Below are positions 43,060-51,489 of a DNA stretch of 64,000 nucleotides, piece after piece. The DNA comes from SIG77 sp045589595 (GTDB taxonomy: Bacteria; Verrucomicrobiota; Lentisphaeria; Victivallales; UBA1829). The stretch covers positions 26,861-90,860 of the forward strand of contig JAZNPK010000001.1 in the NCBI GenBank assembly GCA_045589595.1, read 5' to 3'. The notes under the pieces were generated by a model. The model was not told the origin of the DNA and searched no databases. It saw nothing but the letters and a program-made list of their open reading frames with translations. The position numbers and the translations under genes were made by a program. Numbering within the stretch: the first letter of the stretch is position 1; each line of letters opens with the position of its first letter.

Positions 43060-44964
43060 TTATTTGCTGAATTTCCGGAGTGCCATGATATGGCGGATCA
43101 TTTCCATACGGATCGTGGTGATATCAAAGTTATCTCTGTCCATATCCGCAAGCAGCTGAAGGGCTTTTCTGCCGCAGACGATCGCCGGGTAATGACCGGA
43201 GTCGATGGCTTTGCGTGCCAACTGCTGGATAAGCGTGGCGTAACGGATATCGTCGATCGCTTCACGGAAGGCTTCCCAGTGAATGGTGTCGATAACGCCG
43301 TTGTGGGTGGCATAGTAGAGATTCATGGAGCGGAAGAAGCCGCCCAGATCGTTGTAGCCGCCCAGATGGTGCGCGTAGTTACTGTTGATGGCGTGACCCG
43401 CACGATAAGGACCGAGTCCGTACTGACGGCGCACAAATGCGGGGTTTTCCACGCCGACGTGATGGACTGCGTACCAGCCGAATCTTCCGTCCTGCGATGC
43501 AAAATTGTATTTTTCAGCCGTCTTTGCGGAAGTGGAGTCCGGCCAGATGGGCGGGGTGAACAAATCCACAAAATAAATGGCGGCGTTATAGGAGTGACGG
43601 CTGTTGCAGAAGAAGAGGAATCCGGCATCTTTGTAGATCTTCACCATGGGGCGGATCTGCTTGATGGTGGAGAGACCGAATTCATCGCCCCAGGTCAGGT
43701 AATAGCGGTTGTGACCGAAAAGGCGGATGTGTTCTTCTTTCTTTCTGCGGGCATCGTACTTCATTTCAGCGGTGCTGCCGAACAGCATACTGCCGGTGTA
43801 CATGTAGGAAAGATCCAGACCGGCTTCGCGGTAAAGATGAAGAATGTTGAAACCGTCACGGGTGTTGGGCATCGGGTAATTGTGGCGGGCATAGTTCTTG
43901 AGAATGGCGAGCATCTGTTTGTGCGCCAGTTTTTCATCGTTGCCGTTCATGAGCCGGATGTAATCGATTCCGTTGTATTCGGCAAAGTCCGTGATGAATT
44001 CGCGGTTGATGTCGAAATATGTCATCGGTTTGTCGGGCAGGGTGAAGGGCAGAACGCGCAGAGATACCGGCACGGAACCGATCGCTTTGCCGTTCTGAAG
44101 CAGACGGATCGCGCCTTTGTAAAGACCGGGTTTGGTGCCTTTTTTGACATTGGCTGTCAGGAAGAACTGTTTGAATTCGCCTTCATTCAGCGTGGCGCCG
44201 CAATGTTTGTCGGCATCCTGGAAGTTGTCCTTCATGCAGAGGAAGGATTCATAGATCCCCCAACGGTTCCAGGTATCTTCCATACGGGTATCCACAACGT
44301 TGGGAGCGGAAAGCCAGCGGTAACTGACGGAGCCGTCTTTTTCTGTCAGACGGGCATAATTTCCGACTTTCTGCGTATCAACTTTGATCAGATCTTCATC
44401 GTTCAGAAGCAGTTCCGGGCAGAGTTTGAGTTTGTCATCGCAGAAATAGCTGTACCAGGATGTACCTGCCTGATACCAGACTTTGACCGTTTTCAGGTCC
44501 AGTTCCGCTTTGGGGAAAACTGCACCGTCCGCAGATTTGAGGTCGCTGACATCAAACATCACTTTGCCCAGATTTTCCAGCGGATACAGAATGAAGGAGC
44601 CGGGTTCATATTCGCCGAGTGCGGAAACGATACCGACCGGTTTGCCTGCACAGCCGTCCATGGGGTAGGCGTCCGGCAGATACTGGGTTTCGCTCATCGC
44701 GGGAACATCGTAATGGAGAAATTTTGTGCCGGCAGGGGCATCTGCAAAATCACAGGAAACACGGTACGCATTGATCTTCAGTTGATCGGATTTTTTCGCG
44801 GTGCGTTTGACATGTTCCGTGAAGGCTGGGGCGTTGATCGTTTTGAAGCCCTGAAGCCACGCATCAATTTTTTCCGGGGGCGGCACTTCCACCTGTGCAG
44901 AGAGCCTCAAGGCAAACGCACAGAAAAGAACGGCAGCTGTTACAAGTTTCTTTTTCAAGATCAT
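43060..44964 (-). CDS. Exported DUF4091-family glycoside hydrolase-like protein (module 1)
   Basis: 634 residues with a signal peptide (cleavage after 'LRLSAQ', near 23). A beta-sandwich region (70-330; 'EYEPGSFILYPLENLGKV', 'LLLNDEDLIKVDT', 'GEFKQFFLTANV') precedes a TIM-barrel-like domain (335-560; 'YYLTWGDEFGLS', 'HHVGVENPAFVRRQYG') and the DUF4091 end ('HWEAFREAIDDIRYATLIQQLA', about 570-592). Similar proteins are thought to act on glycans, but the reaction is not established. GDE at the barrel is kept in the paralogue at 56514-58445 and may be catalytic. First gene of a two-gene operon. Confidence 0.8.
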   Translation of the reverse strand: MILKKKLVTAAVLFCAFALRLSAQVEVPPPEKIDAWLQGFKTINAPAFTEHVKRTAKKSDQLKINAYRVSCDFADAPAGTKFLHYDVPAMSETQYLPDAYPMDGCAGKPVGIVSALGEYEPGSFILYPLENLGKVMFDVSDLKSADGAVFPKAELDLKTVKVWYQAGTSWYSYFCDDKLKLCPELLLNDEDLIKVDTQKVGNYARLTEKDGSVSYRWLSAPNVVDTRMEDTWNRWGIYESFLCMKDNFQDADKHCGATLNEGEFKQFFLTANVKKGTKPGLYKGAIRLLQNGKAIGSVPVSLRVLPFTLPDKPMTYFDINREFITDFAEYNGIDYIRLMNGNDEKLAHKQMLAILKNYARHNYPMPNTRDGFNILHLYREAGLDLSYMYTGSMLFGSTAEMKYDARRKKEEHIRLFGHNRYYLTWGDEFGLSTIKQIRPMVKIYKDAGFLFFCNSRHSYNAAIYFVDLFTPPIWPDSTSAKTAEKYNFASQDGRFGWYAVHHVGVENPAFVRRQYGLGPYRAGHAINSNYAHHLGGYNDLGGFFRSMNLYYATHNGVIDTIHWEAFREAIDDIRYATLIQQLARKAIDSGHYPAIVCGRKALQLLADMDRDNFDITTIRMEMIRHIMALRKFSK

Positions 44965-45326
44965 TTCCTTTCTGTTGTTCTGATCGTTCTGAAACTGTTA
45001 TGTTTTCTTCCTACTATATACCCGTCGAACTGCTGAAATCTTACAGCAGATAGTTATTTTTTTTCAAAAAATTTCCACTCGGAGCCGCATCGCCGCAGAA
45101 AAAGAAAAATGGCTGGAAACGCAACGCGAATAACAGAAAAATGCAGGAACCGGGCTTTCGGTTTCAGCAGCATTTATTCCGTTTCCGTTCACGGATCTGT
45201 TTTCTGAAGTCATTGCAGCAGGACCGGAAACACCGATCCTTATTCACTATAATATGACAGACAAAAGAAATCAAGCACTTTTTATTGAATTTTTTGATTG
45301 TTTTTTTGTACAATTGCAGTAAAAGC
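44965..45326. other. Divergent intergenic region
   Basis: No gene. On the minus strand, upstream of 44964, the sequence GACGGGTATATAGT (about 45026-45013) gives a possible -10 TATAGT preceded by the GACGGGT box seen in two other promoters; next to it CTGCTG and CAGCAG form an 8-base-loop inverted repeat (about 45029-45048). The right half is AT-rich and leads into the promoter at 45327. Confidence 0.45.
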
Positions 45327-45354
45327 TTGCATTTTATTCTGACGGGTGTATATT
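45327..45354 (+). promoter_or_regulatory. Predicted promoter of the sialidase-like gene, with GACGGGTG box
   Basis: TTGCAT at 45327-45332, 16-base spacer, TATATT at 45349-45354. GACGGGTG at 45341-45348 abuts the -10 box, in the same position as its reverse complement in the GH39-like promoter. Confidence 0.6.
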
Positions 45355-45423
45355 GTCCGGCAGAACGCTGCGGAACAATGCCGCGACGGATGCAGATCCC
45401 ATCAGAATCACAGAGGTGAAAAT

Positions 45424-46521
45424 ATGGCTGTTGAAAAAAGATTGAATGTCAGAAAACACGGCGTGATCTGCCACGGTCCCGCCGATATGCCGGGAAGTTA
45501 TTACGGCTGGCCCACAGTCGCACGGATGGAGGACGGCAGCCTCGTTGCCGGTGCGTCCGGATTCCGCAATGCCCACATCTGCCCCTATGGAAAATGCGTG
45601 ATCTTCCGCAGTACGGATGAAGGTGCAGCATGGTCAAAGCCGCAGATCATCTGCAACAGTCTGATCGATGACCGGGATGTGGGGCTGACACCGCTGCCCG
45701 GAAATGAATTGCTCCTCTCCTGGTTCACTTCCGATACCACATGGCATATCGATGCGGCAGATCATACCCCCGATATGCAGGAGTGGACCGAGGAAGATAT
45801 CCTGAAAAATCTCGGCTCTTTTACAAAATTATGCCGCGCAGACGGCTCCTGGACAAAGCGCCGGATCGCACCCGTTTCCGCACCCCACGGCCCCATCGTT
45901 CTGCGGAACGGGGACCTGTTGTATCTGGGAACGCGCTGTTCCTCCCCCGCTGACAACAGGACCCTGCAGGAAACACGGGAGCGGACTGATCATCCCCAGA
46001 CCGCTCTGGTGAGCCGTGACCGCGGCGAAAGCTGGGAAGAACGGGGCGGCATCCCGCTGATGGAAGGTCTCCACCAGTGCGAACCCCATGTGATCGAACT
46101 GGAAGACGGCACACTGATCGGTCATATCCGCGCCCGTATGCTGGATCGGACACGCCCCGATTTTTCTGCACTCCAGTTGTATCAGAGTGTATCCCGGGAC
46201 GGCGGCGTTACATGGAGTACCCCGGAATATCTCTGCGAAGGCGGACCGGCACATCTGCTCCGCCACAGTTCCGGTGTGCTGATCAGTTCATACGGTTACC
46301 GCCTGCCCGGATTCGGTCAGCGGGTCATGCTCTCGTATGATCAGGGGCAGACATGGGACACGGATCTGGTGATCCGTGACGACGGCAATACGCGGGATCT
46401 GGGGTATCCCTCCACGGTCGAATTGAAGGATGGTTCACTCCTGACCGTTTATTATCAGGCACTTCCGGGAGAAAGCACCTGCGCGGTCCTCTTTTCCGAA
46501 TGGGAATTGCCTGAAAAATAA
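45424..46521 (+). CDS. BNR-repeat sialidase-like hydrolase (exo-alpha-sialidase family)
   Basis: 365 residues from ATG 45424 with GAGGTG 9 bases ahead; the open frame extends further upstream but across the promoter. Six-bladed propeller with Asp-box repeats: 'STDEGAAWS', 'SRDRGESWE', 'SRDGGVTWS' and 'SYDQGQTWD' at about residues 60, 206, 264 and 316. 'GWPTVARMEDGSLVAGASG' at the start and 'YPSTVELKDGSLLTVYYQ' at the end are typical of bacterial sialidase-like proteins. No signal peptide, so intracellular, which is unusual for true sialidases; it may cleave another acidic sugar. Own promoter. Confidence 0.82.
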   Translation: MAVEKRLNVRKHGVICHGPADMPGSYYGWPTVARMEDGSLVAGASGFRNAHICPYGKCVIFRSTDEGAAWSKPQIICNSLIDDRDVGLTPLPGNELLLSWFTSDTTWHIDAADHTPDMQEWTEEDILKNLGSFTKLCRADGSWTKRRIAPVSAPHGPIVLRNGDLLYLGTRCSSPADNRTLQETRERTDHPQTALVSRDRGESWEERGGIPLMEGLHQCEPHVIELEDGTLIGHIRARMLDRTRPDFSALQLYQSVSRDGGVTWSTPEYLCEGGPAHLLRHSSGVLISSYGYRLPGFGQRVMLSYDQGQTWDTDLVIRDDGNTRDLGYPSTVELKDGSLLTVYYQALPGESTCAVLFSEWELPEK

Positions 46522-46930
46522 AGGATTTATGATTTTCTGCCTCTGCTGTCAAGCAGATCGTTGACAGATCTGAACAGCCGTTTCATATCGGCGGCAGGGG
46601 CAGGGCGATCCCAGCCGTCACCGCCTGACCGCCGGAAAGCAGAGGCGGAGCAAAAGACAGAACAAGCAGGGAAACCGGGGCGAGTCCGGAAAGAAGCCCC
46701 TGCAGAAAACATTGCTGCTCCTGTGATTCTGAACACCGCGTTTTCGTTTGTGGCAGATCGTAACCTTCCTGACGGGGATCTGCCTGCAGAATTCAAGTGG
46801 CACGAAAGACAAATGCCCGCCGTTTTCGCCTGCTATACAACATGCCGGAATTTTTTTCCAGCCGGAGTGCATGAAACGGGGGCAGAACAGCAGAAAAATA
46901 ATGGAATTGTAAGGTTGGACCGTACGGAAG
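46522..46930. other. Intergenic region between convergent genes
   Basis: About 410 bases of GC-rich sequence with open frames on both strands (for example 46561-46959 on the plus strand) but no ribosome site, no recognisable domain and a composition that keeps all frames open. I see no supported gene. Confidence 0.5.
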
Positions 46931-46958
46931 CACCGGGCGGAAGGACCCCCGCCCGGTG
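46931..46958 (-). terminator. Hairpin at the end of the five-gene sugar operon
   Basis: CACCGGGCGG (46931-46940) and CCGCCCGGTG (46949-46958) form a perfect 10-pair GC stem with an eight-base loop, 15 bases after the stop of the GH20-like gene. There is no T run on either side, so it may stabilise the message end or depend on other factors. Confidence 0.5.
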
Positions 46959-46973
46959 ATCACACATCACGCA

Positions 46974-48305
46974 TCAGACATCGAGTGCTGCCAGATGGGT
47001 TTCAAGATATTCTTCGTAATCGCTGATACAGCCTTCTTCCCAGAACGTCTTGAGATCCTGTACCCAGGCATCCCGTTTTTTCCGGATCTTGGCGGCACTG
47101 TTTTTCATATTCAGTTCACGTTTGGGATCGCCGGCGCGGAATTTTGCCAGAACATCCAGACATCTTACTGTTTTCCGGTGGATTTCAATTTCTTCCAGCA
47201 GCGCTTCAAACCGCAGCGCAAGATTGAAGAACCGTTTGCCCCGTTCTTCCATCTCATCTTCCGCAGACAGAAGCAATGCATCCGCCGCCAGAGATTCCAG
47301 TTTTTCCAGATGCCGCGGCAGCTCATGACCTCTCAGGGAATTTTCCACAGATTCGATGAAATGACGCCACGGATGTTTTGCCCAGCGTTCCGGATCACCT
47401 GCCGCAATGAAGGGCGCGATCACACCTTCCCACGGTCCGTACAGATTCCACAGATTGTTGGGTCTGCCCCAGGTAGTGTGGATCACTGTCATCGGCGGAT
47501 CAAAACTGTTGGCAGTTTCTTCCCATTCCGCAAGATTGCTCAGACGCGCACCCACATTGTTATGTGCGTGCCAATGGTGATACCAATAGGAACAGCGGAT
47601 GGCTGATGCACCCCAGACTCTGCGTCCGGAAAGCGCGATCAGATCCAGAGAATCGCGGGTGTTGTTGCCGTATTTCCAGTGAACAAGGATCGTTTCCTCC
47701 GGAAAATCTTTGAGATACCGGGTGCTGATCCCGTGATCGTGACAGAACATATCGTCCCAGATCAGGGGCGTGAGCCCTTTCTCCACAGCGTAACGGCACA
47801 TGGCGGACGCGTGATCCACATAGATCCCCATTTTGCCGCGTTCATCCAGTTTCGCCTGACATTTTTCGCAGGTGCCCAGAGCCCACGTTTCATCGCAACC
47901 CAGATGGATCATCTTCGTATTGGGGTGCATTGCGGCAACTTCATCGATCCATTTCCGCATCAGTTCTTTGCTTTCGGGCAGCTGGGGACAGAGTTCGTTG
48001 TACACCCCGTTTTCCCGCAGCCACGCATATTTCTCCTCCCGGAGGATCCATTCCAGATGACCATGCATCTGAATAAGCGGAACCACTTCAAAACCGAGAG
48101 ATTCTGCATATTTCACCAGATCGACGACCGCTTCTTTTGAGTAAAGCGATGTCCCTGCTCCCTGCCACGTTTCCCAGGCAACACGGCAGTCATATTCCAT
48201 AACAAGACCGCCGAATCCGCATTTTCTGAACCAGTTCAGCCATTTGCGGAAAGTTTCCATGTTCTGTGGCACATTCCCCTTCAGATCCAAATGAAGATAA
48301 CGCAT
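46974..48305 (-). CDS. GH20-like beta-N-acetylhexosaminidase-type enzyme
   Basis: 443 residues from ATG 48305 (AAGGAA with 8-base spacing; an ATG at 48311 is too close to it). TIM barrel with the GH20 catalytic pair Asp-Glu in 'MIHLGCDETWALG' (about 138-139), preceded by 'VVPLIQMHGHLEW' and followed by 'CEKCQAKL' and 'PLIWDDMF'. No signal peptide. GH20 enzymes cleave terminal GlcNAc or GalNAc with help from the substrate acetamide; this short single-domain form belongs to the less studied cytoplasmic type. Last gene of the minus-strand five-gene operon. Confidence 0.82.
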   Translation of the reverse strand: MRYLHLDLKGNVPQNMETFRKWLNWFRKCGFGGLVMEYDCRVAWETWQGAGTSLYSKEAVVDLVKYAESLGFEVVPLIQMHGHLEWILREEKYAWLRENGVYNELCPQLPESKELMRKWIDEVAAMHPNTKMIHLGCDETWALGTCEKCQAKLDERGKMGIYVDHASAMCRYAVEKGLTPLIWDDMFCHDHGISTRYLKDFPEETILVHWKYGNNTRDSLDLIALSGRRVWGASAIRCSYWYHHWHAHNNVGARLSNLAEWEETANSFDPPMTVIHTTWGRPNNLWNLYGPWEGVIAPFIAAGDPERWAKHPWRHFIESVENSLRGHELPRHLEKLESLAADALLLSAEDEMEERGKRFFNLALRFEALLEEIEIHRKTVRCLDVLAKFRAGDPKRELNMKNSAAKIRKKRDAWVQDLKTFWEEGCISDYEEYLETHLAALDV

Positions 48306-48326
48306 TTTCATTTCCTTAATGTTACT

Positions 48327-49166
48327 TTATTTTTCAGGCACGAGACTGATCTCTGCCAGTGTTGCATGATAGACCCAGAACGCAATGTACGCCGCATTCT
48401 CCGGCCGTTTGAAACGGTATTCCGCACGCGGATGCTTTTTGTTCAAACGCGGCAGTTCCAGCTGATGAAGTTTTTTGCCTTCTGCGTCGTAGAACAGCAG
48501 AATGACGATCACCCGGCCGCGCTCGTAGCCGTTCCCTTCCCAGGTGAGAAGATATTTTTCATCTTTCAGCGGGTATTTGCTGGAGATGGCATAGAAGCCG
48601 GAGAAGAAATGTGTCTTCCCGTTTTCATCGTTCACCATCCGGAACGAACCATCGTTGAATCCGCTCCATCCGGAATAGTTGTAGATCCCCAGATCAAATT
48701 TCGGGTTGATGTTGACCGTTTTTTCTGCCGTTTCCTCTTTGAGTTCCGGTGCTGTCACTTTGAGCATCAAATCCTTGGGGATCTGGAACAGCACCTGAAC
48801 TTTTACGGCTTGCCGCGGCGCATAAAAGACGCAGTCATGCTGTTTCATTTCCGCAAAGGGGATGGTAATGACCCGCGTATCGGAGGATACTTTCTTTCCG
48901 GCTTCATCCAGAAAGACCAGACGGCAGACCGGATACGCCCCCGCAGAGGCATTTGCAATGTGACGGTAGAGTGTCGGATTTTCCTCGATCGATTCTCTGC
49001 CGGACTGGGCAGCGGAGAAGGTCAGATGGTATTTTACGTCGCCCTGTACCGGTTTTTCCAGCAGGACCGTATTTTTCTTCAGGATCTTCACATCCTGGGC
49101 GGAGAGCGTCAATGCGACTCCGGCAAAGATCGCCGCAAGCAGATATTTTATCATGATTTTTTTCAT
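48327..49166 (-). CDS. Small exported beta-sandwich protein, unknown
   Basis: 279 residues with a signal peptide ('YLLAAIFAGVALTLSA', cleavage near 23). The rest looks like two beta-sandwich domains: residues 25-130 ('KYHLTFSAAQSGRESIEENPTLY') and 140-279 ('YNYSGWSGFNDGSFRMVNDENGKTHFFSG', 'AEYRFKRPENAAYIAFWVY'), in the style of carbohydrate-binding jelly rolls. No family named. Sits between a DUF4838 gene and a GH20-like gene with gaps of about 20 bases, so likely a glycan-binding helper. Confidence 0.7.
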   Translation of the reverse strand: MKKIMIKYLLAAIFAGVALTLSAQDVKILKKNTVLLEKPVQGDVKYHLTFSAAQSGRESIEENPTLYRHIANASAGAYPVCRLVFLDEAGKKVSSDTRVITIPFAEMKQHDCVFYAPRQAVKVQVLFQIPKDLMLKVTAPELKEETAEKTVNINPKFDLGIYNYSGWSGFNDGSFRMVNDENGKTHFFSGFYAISSKYPLKDEKYLLTWEGNGYERGRVIVILLFYDAEGKKLHQLELPRLNKKHPRAEYRFKRPENAAYIAFWVYHATLAEISLVPEK

Positions 49167-49184
49167 ATGCTTCTGTCTCTCCGG

Positions 49185-51482
49185 TTAAAACATGAGGGGT
49201 TTGGAAAATCTGCCGGGAAATTCACCGTCGAGGGTCGTTTCCTGCCGGATCTTACCATTGTTGATGTAACGGATCATCTCAATGGCGGGATATGTGTTCC
49301 GGTCTTTGAGATCGATGCCCAGTTCCTCAAGCGGCAGCGTCAGGACCGCCCGCCAGCCGTCAGGATCGATGGTCGTCTTGAGTTTCGCTGTGGAGTTCCA
49401 CGATTTGCTGCCGCCGCGGACATCGTACATTTTGCCGCGTCCGTCAAAGACAAATGTGTAAACCGGCTTCTTTTTGATGGAGATTTTGCAGGAGATGGCA
49501 TCGCCCAGAGGCCATACATCATTTTCGATCTTTTCCGGCAGGAACACGGCACCGGGTCCGTCGGCTTTGAACCGGAAATAAAGATTTTTTCCGTCCGTGA
49601 CAACACGCACTTCCGTACCGGAAGCGGCTTTCTTCCGGGCGCCCCAGTTGAAGTATGCGGGAACTCTGAATTCAGGCATGATCAGCGCCGTTTCGTAGCA
49701 GGTCGCACCGAAGTCCTGATAGCCTTCTTCACGCGCCATCGTGGGAACATTGCGGACACCCATTTTGTCGCGGCTTGACTTCCATTGGGCGATCATTCGC
49801 CGGATCAATGTTTTGGACGTGGGGTGAACGGCGGCTTTTTCCGCGCGTTCAAGGAGTTCCAGACACGGTCTTTCCAGTCCGGTATTGACTATGGTGTTCA
49901 AAAAACCGGGACGCACATCACCGGATTTTTTGTATCCCAGATCCAGCATATCGTAGAACTGCTTCATCAGATCTGAAGCTTCACGGAAGGTGCGTTCCAG
50001 ATAATAATCACGCAGCGCTCCGGGGTCCTGATCCGGATTCCAGAACAGACGGGCAAGGATCCACGCACTGACGCTGTTGGCATCCCATTCCGATTTCATG
50101 GTGTGATTGCTGAAGATGCGTTCGCTGTCGGGCGTCAGTTCACAGGTGATCCCCTGATTGCCCATTTGCACCGTATGACGCAGATCATGCACGATCTTCT
50201 GCTCAATGTTGGAGGTGCCGGAGACTGTCGCAAAACCACTGGCATAAGACCGGTAGTATTCGTAAAGGATCAGCCGCCCCGGCGCGATCTTGTTCCACGC
50301 TTCCAGGCGTTTCCGCCAGACCGGACTCTGTTTTTCGTGGAGGAGGGGATAACGGGGATTCACGCCGCCGATGGGGCAGTACTCGACATGAAGATTTTGG
50401 TTGAGTTCACATGCCGGGGGTTCTGCTGCATAAAAATACGCAGATCCGCAGAAGATGAAATTGGGAAATTCCGGCTGAAGAGCTTCCACCAGTTTGTTGA
50501 TGAAAAGCCAGTAGCGGGTGGAAAAATATTTGGGGTCCTGCTGGGGATTGATGTTCTCGCATTTCAGTTCCGTACCGTCCGGGAGCCGGATGGGGGCAAG
50601 ACAGCTGTCACACTCGCACATGGTCCACGCATCCCGGAATCCCAGCCCGAAAGCCATGTGGTCTGTTTTATACAACTGCACCAGTCCTTTCAGGCGGATC
50701 TTCAGATTTTCCACCGCGACCTGATGCAGCATGGGATTGGTCAGACAGAGAGTATGGGGTTCCCGTTTGCCGGAAACGCGGGAGTAGCCGAAAAATTCCG
50801 GATTGGTCTTGAAATACTTGTCCGGATGCGCCATCCACCAGTAAACATGTCCGCCTTCACTGGGCAGAAAATCGTAAATGCCCGGATCGCCTTTTGCCGG
50901 CCACGCCAGACACGCCCAGTTTCCGAAGTTGCGGAGCGTCCACAATCCCGTGGGTTCATCGCGGCGGGTCCCCACCACATTCCAGCCGTGGAATTTGAAG
51001 GCGGGTTTTTCCAGCGTGGACACAAAATCGAATTTCAGTGCCGGATTCTTGGAGAATACAGTGCCGTATTCCACCGCCGGACGGGCAAAAATGAGATCCG
51101 AATTCTTTTCCAGCAGCGTGGTGACCGCATAAAATGCAGAGCGTGCCTCACCGCCGAACAGATAGATCTTGTTGCCTTTGGCGCGAATGGCAAAACCATC
51201 CGTTCCGTCAAGGGTACGGAGATCATCGGCAAATTCTTTTTCCGCAAAGTCACGCCCCACAAGGATCGCCGGTGCCGCCGGAGCAGCAGCACAGGTGACG
51301 AGCGGAACTTCCTTGCCGGAAATCTCTTTGATCCAGTGCTGCAGATCCTTCGCCGCCAGTTTTTCCGCCGCATGACCCTTTTCGGAAACGGCGATCACAG
51401 CATCCGCGGTGATCTCCCATGCACAGAGCGGAAGAACGGAAACGGTCAGCAGCAGGAACAGTGACAGAAATGTTTTTTTCAT
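49185..51482 (-). CDS. Exported DUF4838 protein with CBM9-like tail
   Basis: 765 residues from ATG 51482, where a signal peptide begins ('TFLSLFLLLTVSVLPLCA'); the frame is open upstream but lacks family sequence and AAGGA lies ahead of this ATG. An N-terminal GH20b-like/alpha-beta domain ('AEKLAAKDLQHWIKEISGKEVPLV', about 30-120) is followed by the DUF4838 region (about 200-500) with the Cys cluster 'TMCECDSCLAPI', then a helical part and a CBM9-like beta-sandwich (615-765; 'VRVVTDGKNLYFRF', 'WRAVLTLPLEELGI'). Presumed glycan-active or glycan-binding in periplasm or outside; no proven reaction. Tandem with another DUF4838 gene. Confidence 0.8.
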   Translation of the reverse strand: MKKTFLSLFLLLTVSVLPLCAWEITADAVIAVSEKGHAAEKLAAKDLQHWIKEISGKEVPLVTCAAAPAAPAILVGRDFAEKEFADDLRTLDGTDGFAIRAKGNKIYLFGGEARSAFYAVTTLLEKNSDLIFARPAVEYGTVFSKNPALKFDFVSTLEKPAFKFHGWNVVGTRRDEPTGLWTLRNFGNWACLAWPAKGDPGIYDFLPSEGGHVYWWMAHPDKYFKTNPEFFGYSRVSGKREPHTLCLTNPMLHQVAVENLKIRLKGLVQLYKTDHMAFGLGFRDAWTMCECDSCLAPIRLPDGTELKCENINPQQDPKYFSTRYWLFINKLVEALQPEFPNFIFCGSAYFYAAEPPACELNQNLHVEYCPIGGVNPRYPLLHEKQSPVWRKRLEAWNKIAPGRLILYEYYRSYASGFATVSGTSNIEQKIVHDLRHTVQMGNQGITCELTPDSERIFSNHTMKSEWDANSVSAWILARLFWNPDQDPGALRDYYLERTFREASDLMKQFYDMLDLGYKKSGDVRPGFLNTIVNTGLERPCLELLERAEKAAVHPTSKTLIRRMIAQWKSSRDKMGVRNVPTMAREEGYQDFGATCYETALIMPEFRVPAYFNWGARKKAASGTEVRVVTDGKNLYFRFKADGPGAVFLPEKIENDVWPLGDAISCKISIKKKPVYTFVFDGRGKMYDVRGGSKSWNSTAKLKTTIDPDGWRAVLTLPLEELGIDLKDRNTYPAIEMIRYINNGKIRQETTLDGEFPGRFSKPLMF

Positions 51483-51489
51483 GTTCTGA

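Noticed and set aside
42952..45036. 694-codon open frame on the plus strand, opposite DUF4091 module 1
   Set aside because: Mirror of the real minus-strand gene, which has a signal peptide, a ribosome site and a paralogue at 56514. The plus-strand product has no recognisable feature.
46561..46959. 132-codon frame between the sialidase-like and GH20-like genes
   Set aside because: TTG start, Pro/Arg/Glu-rich random-looking product, opposite strand equally open, no ribosome site.
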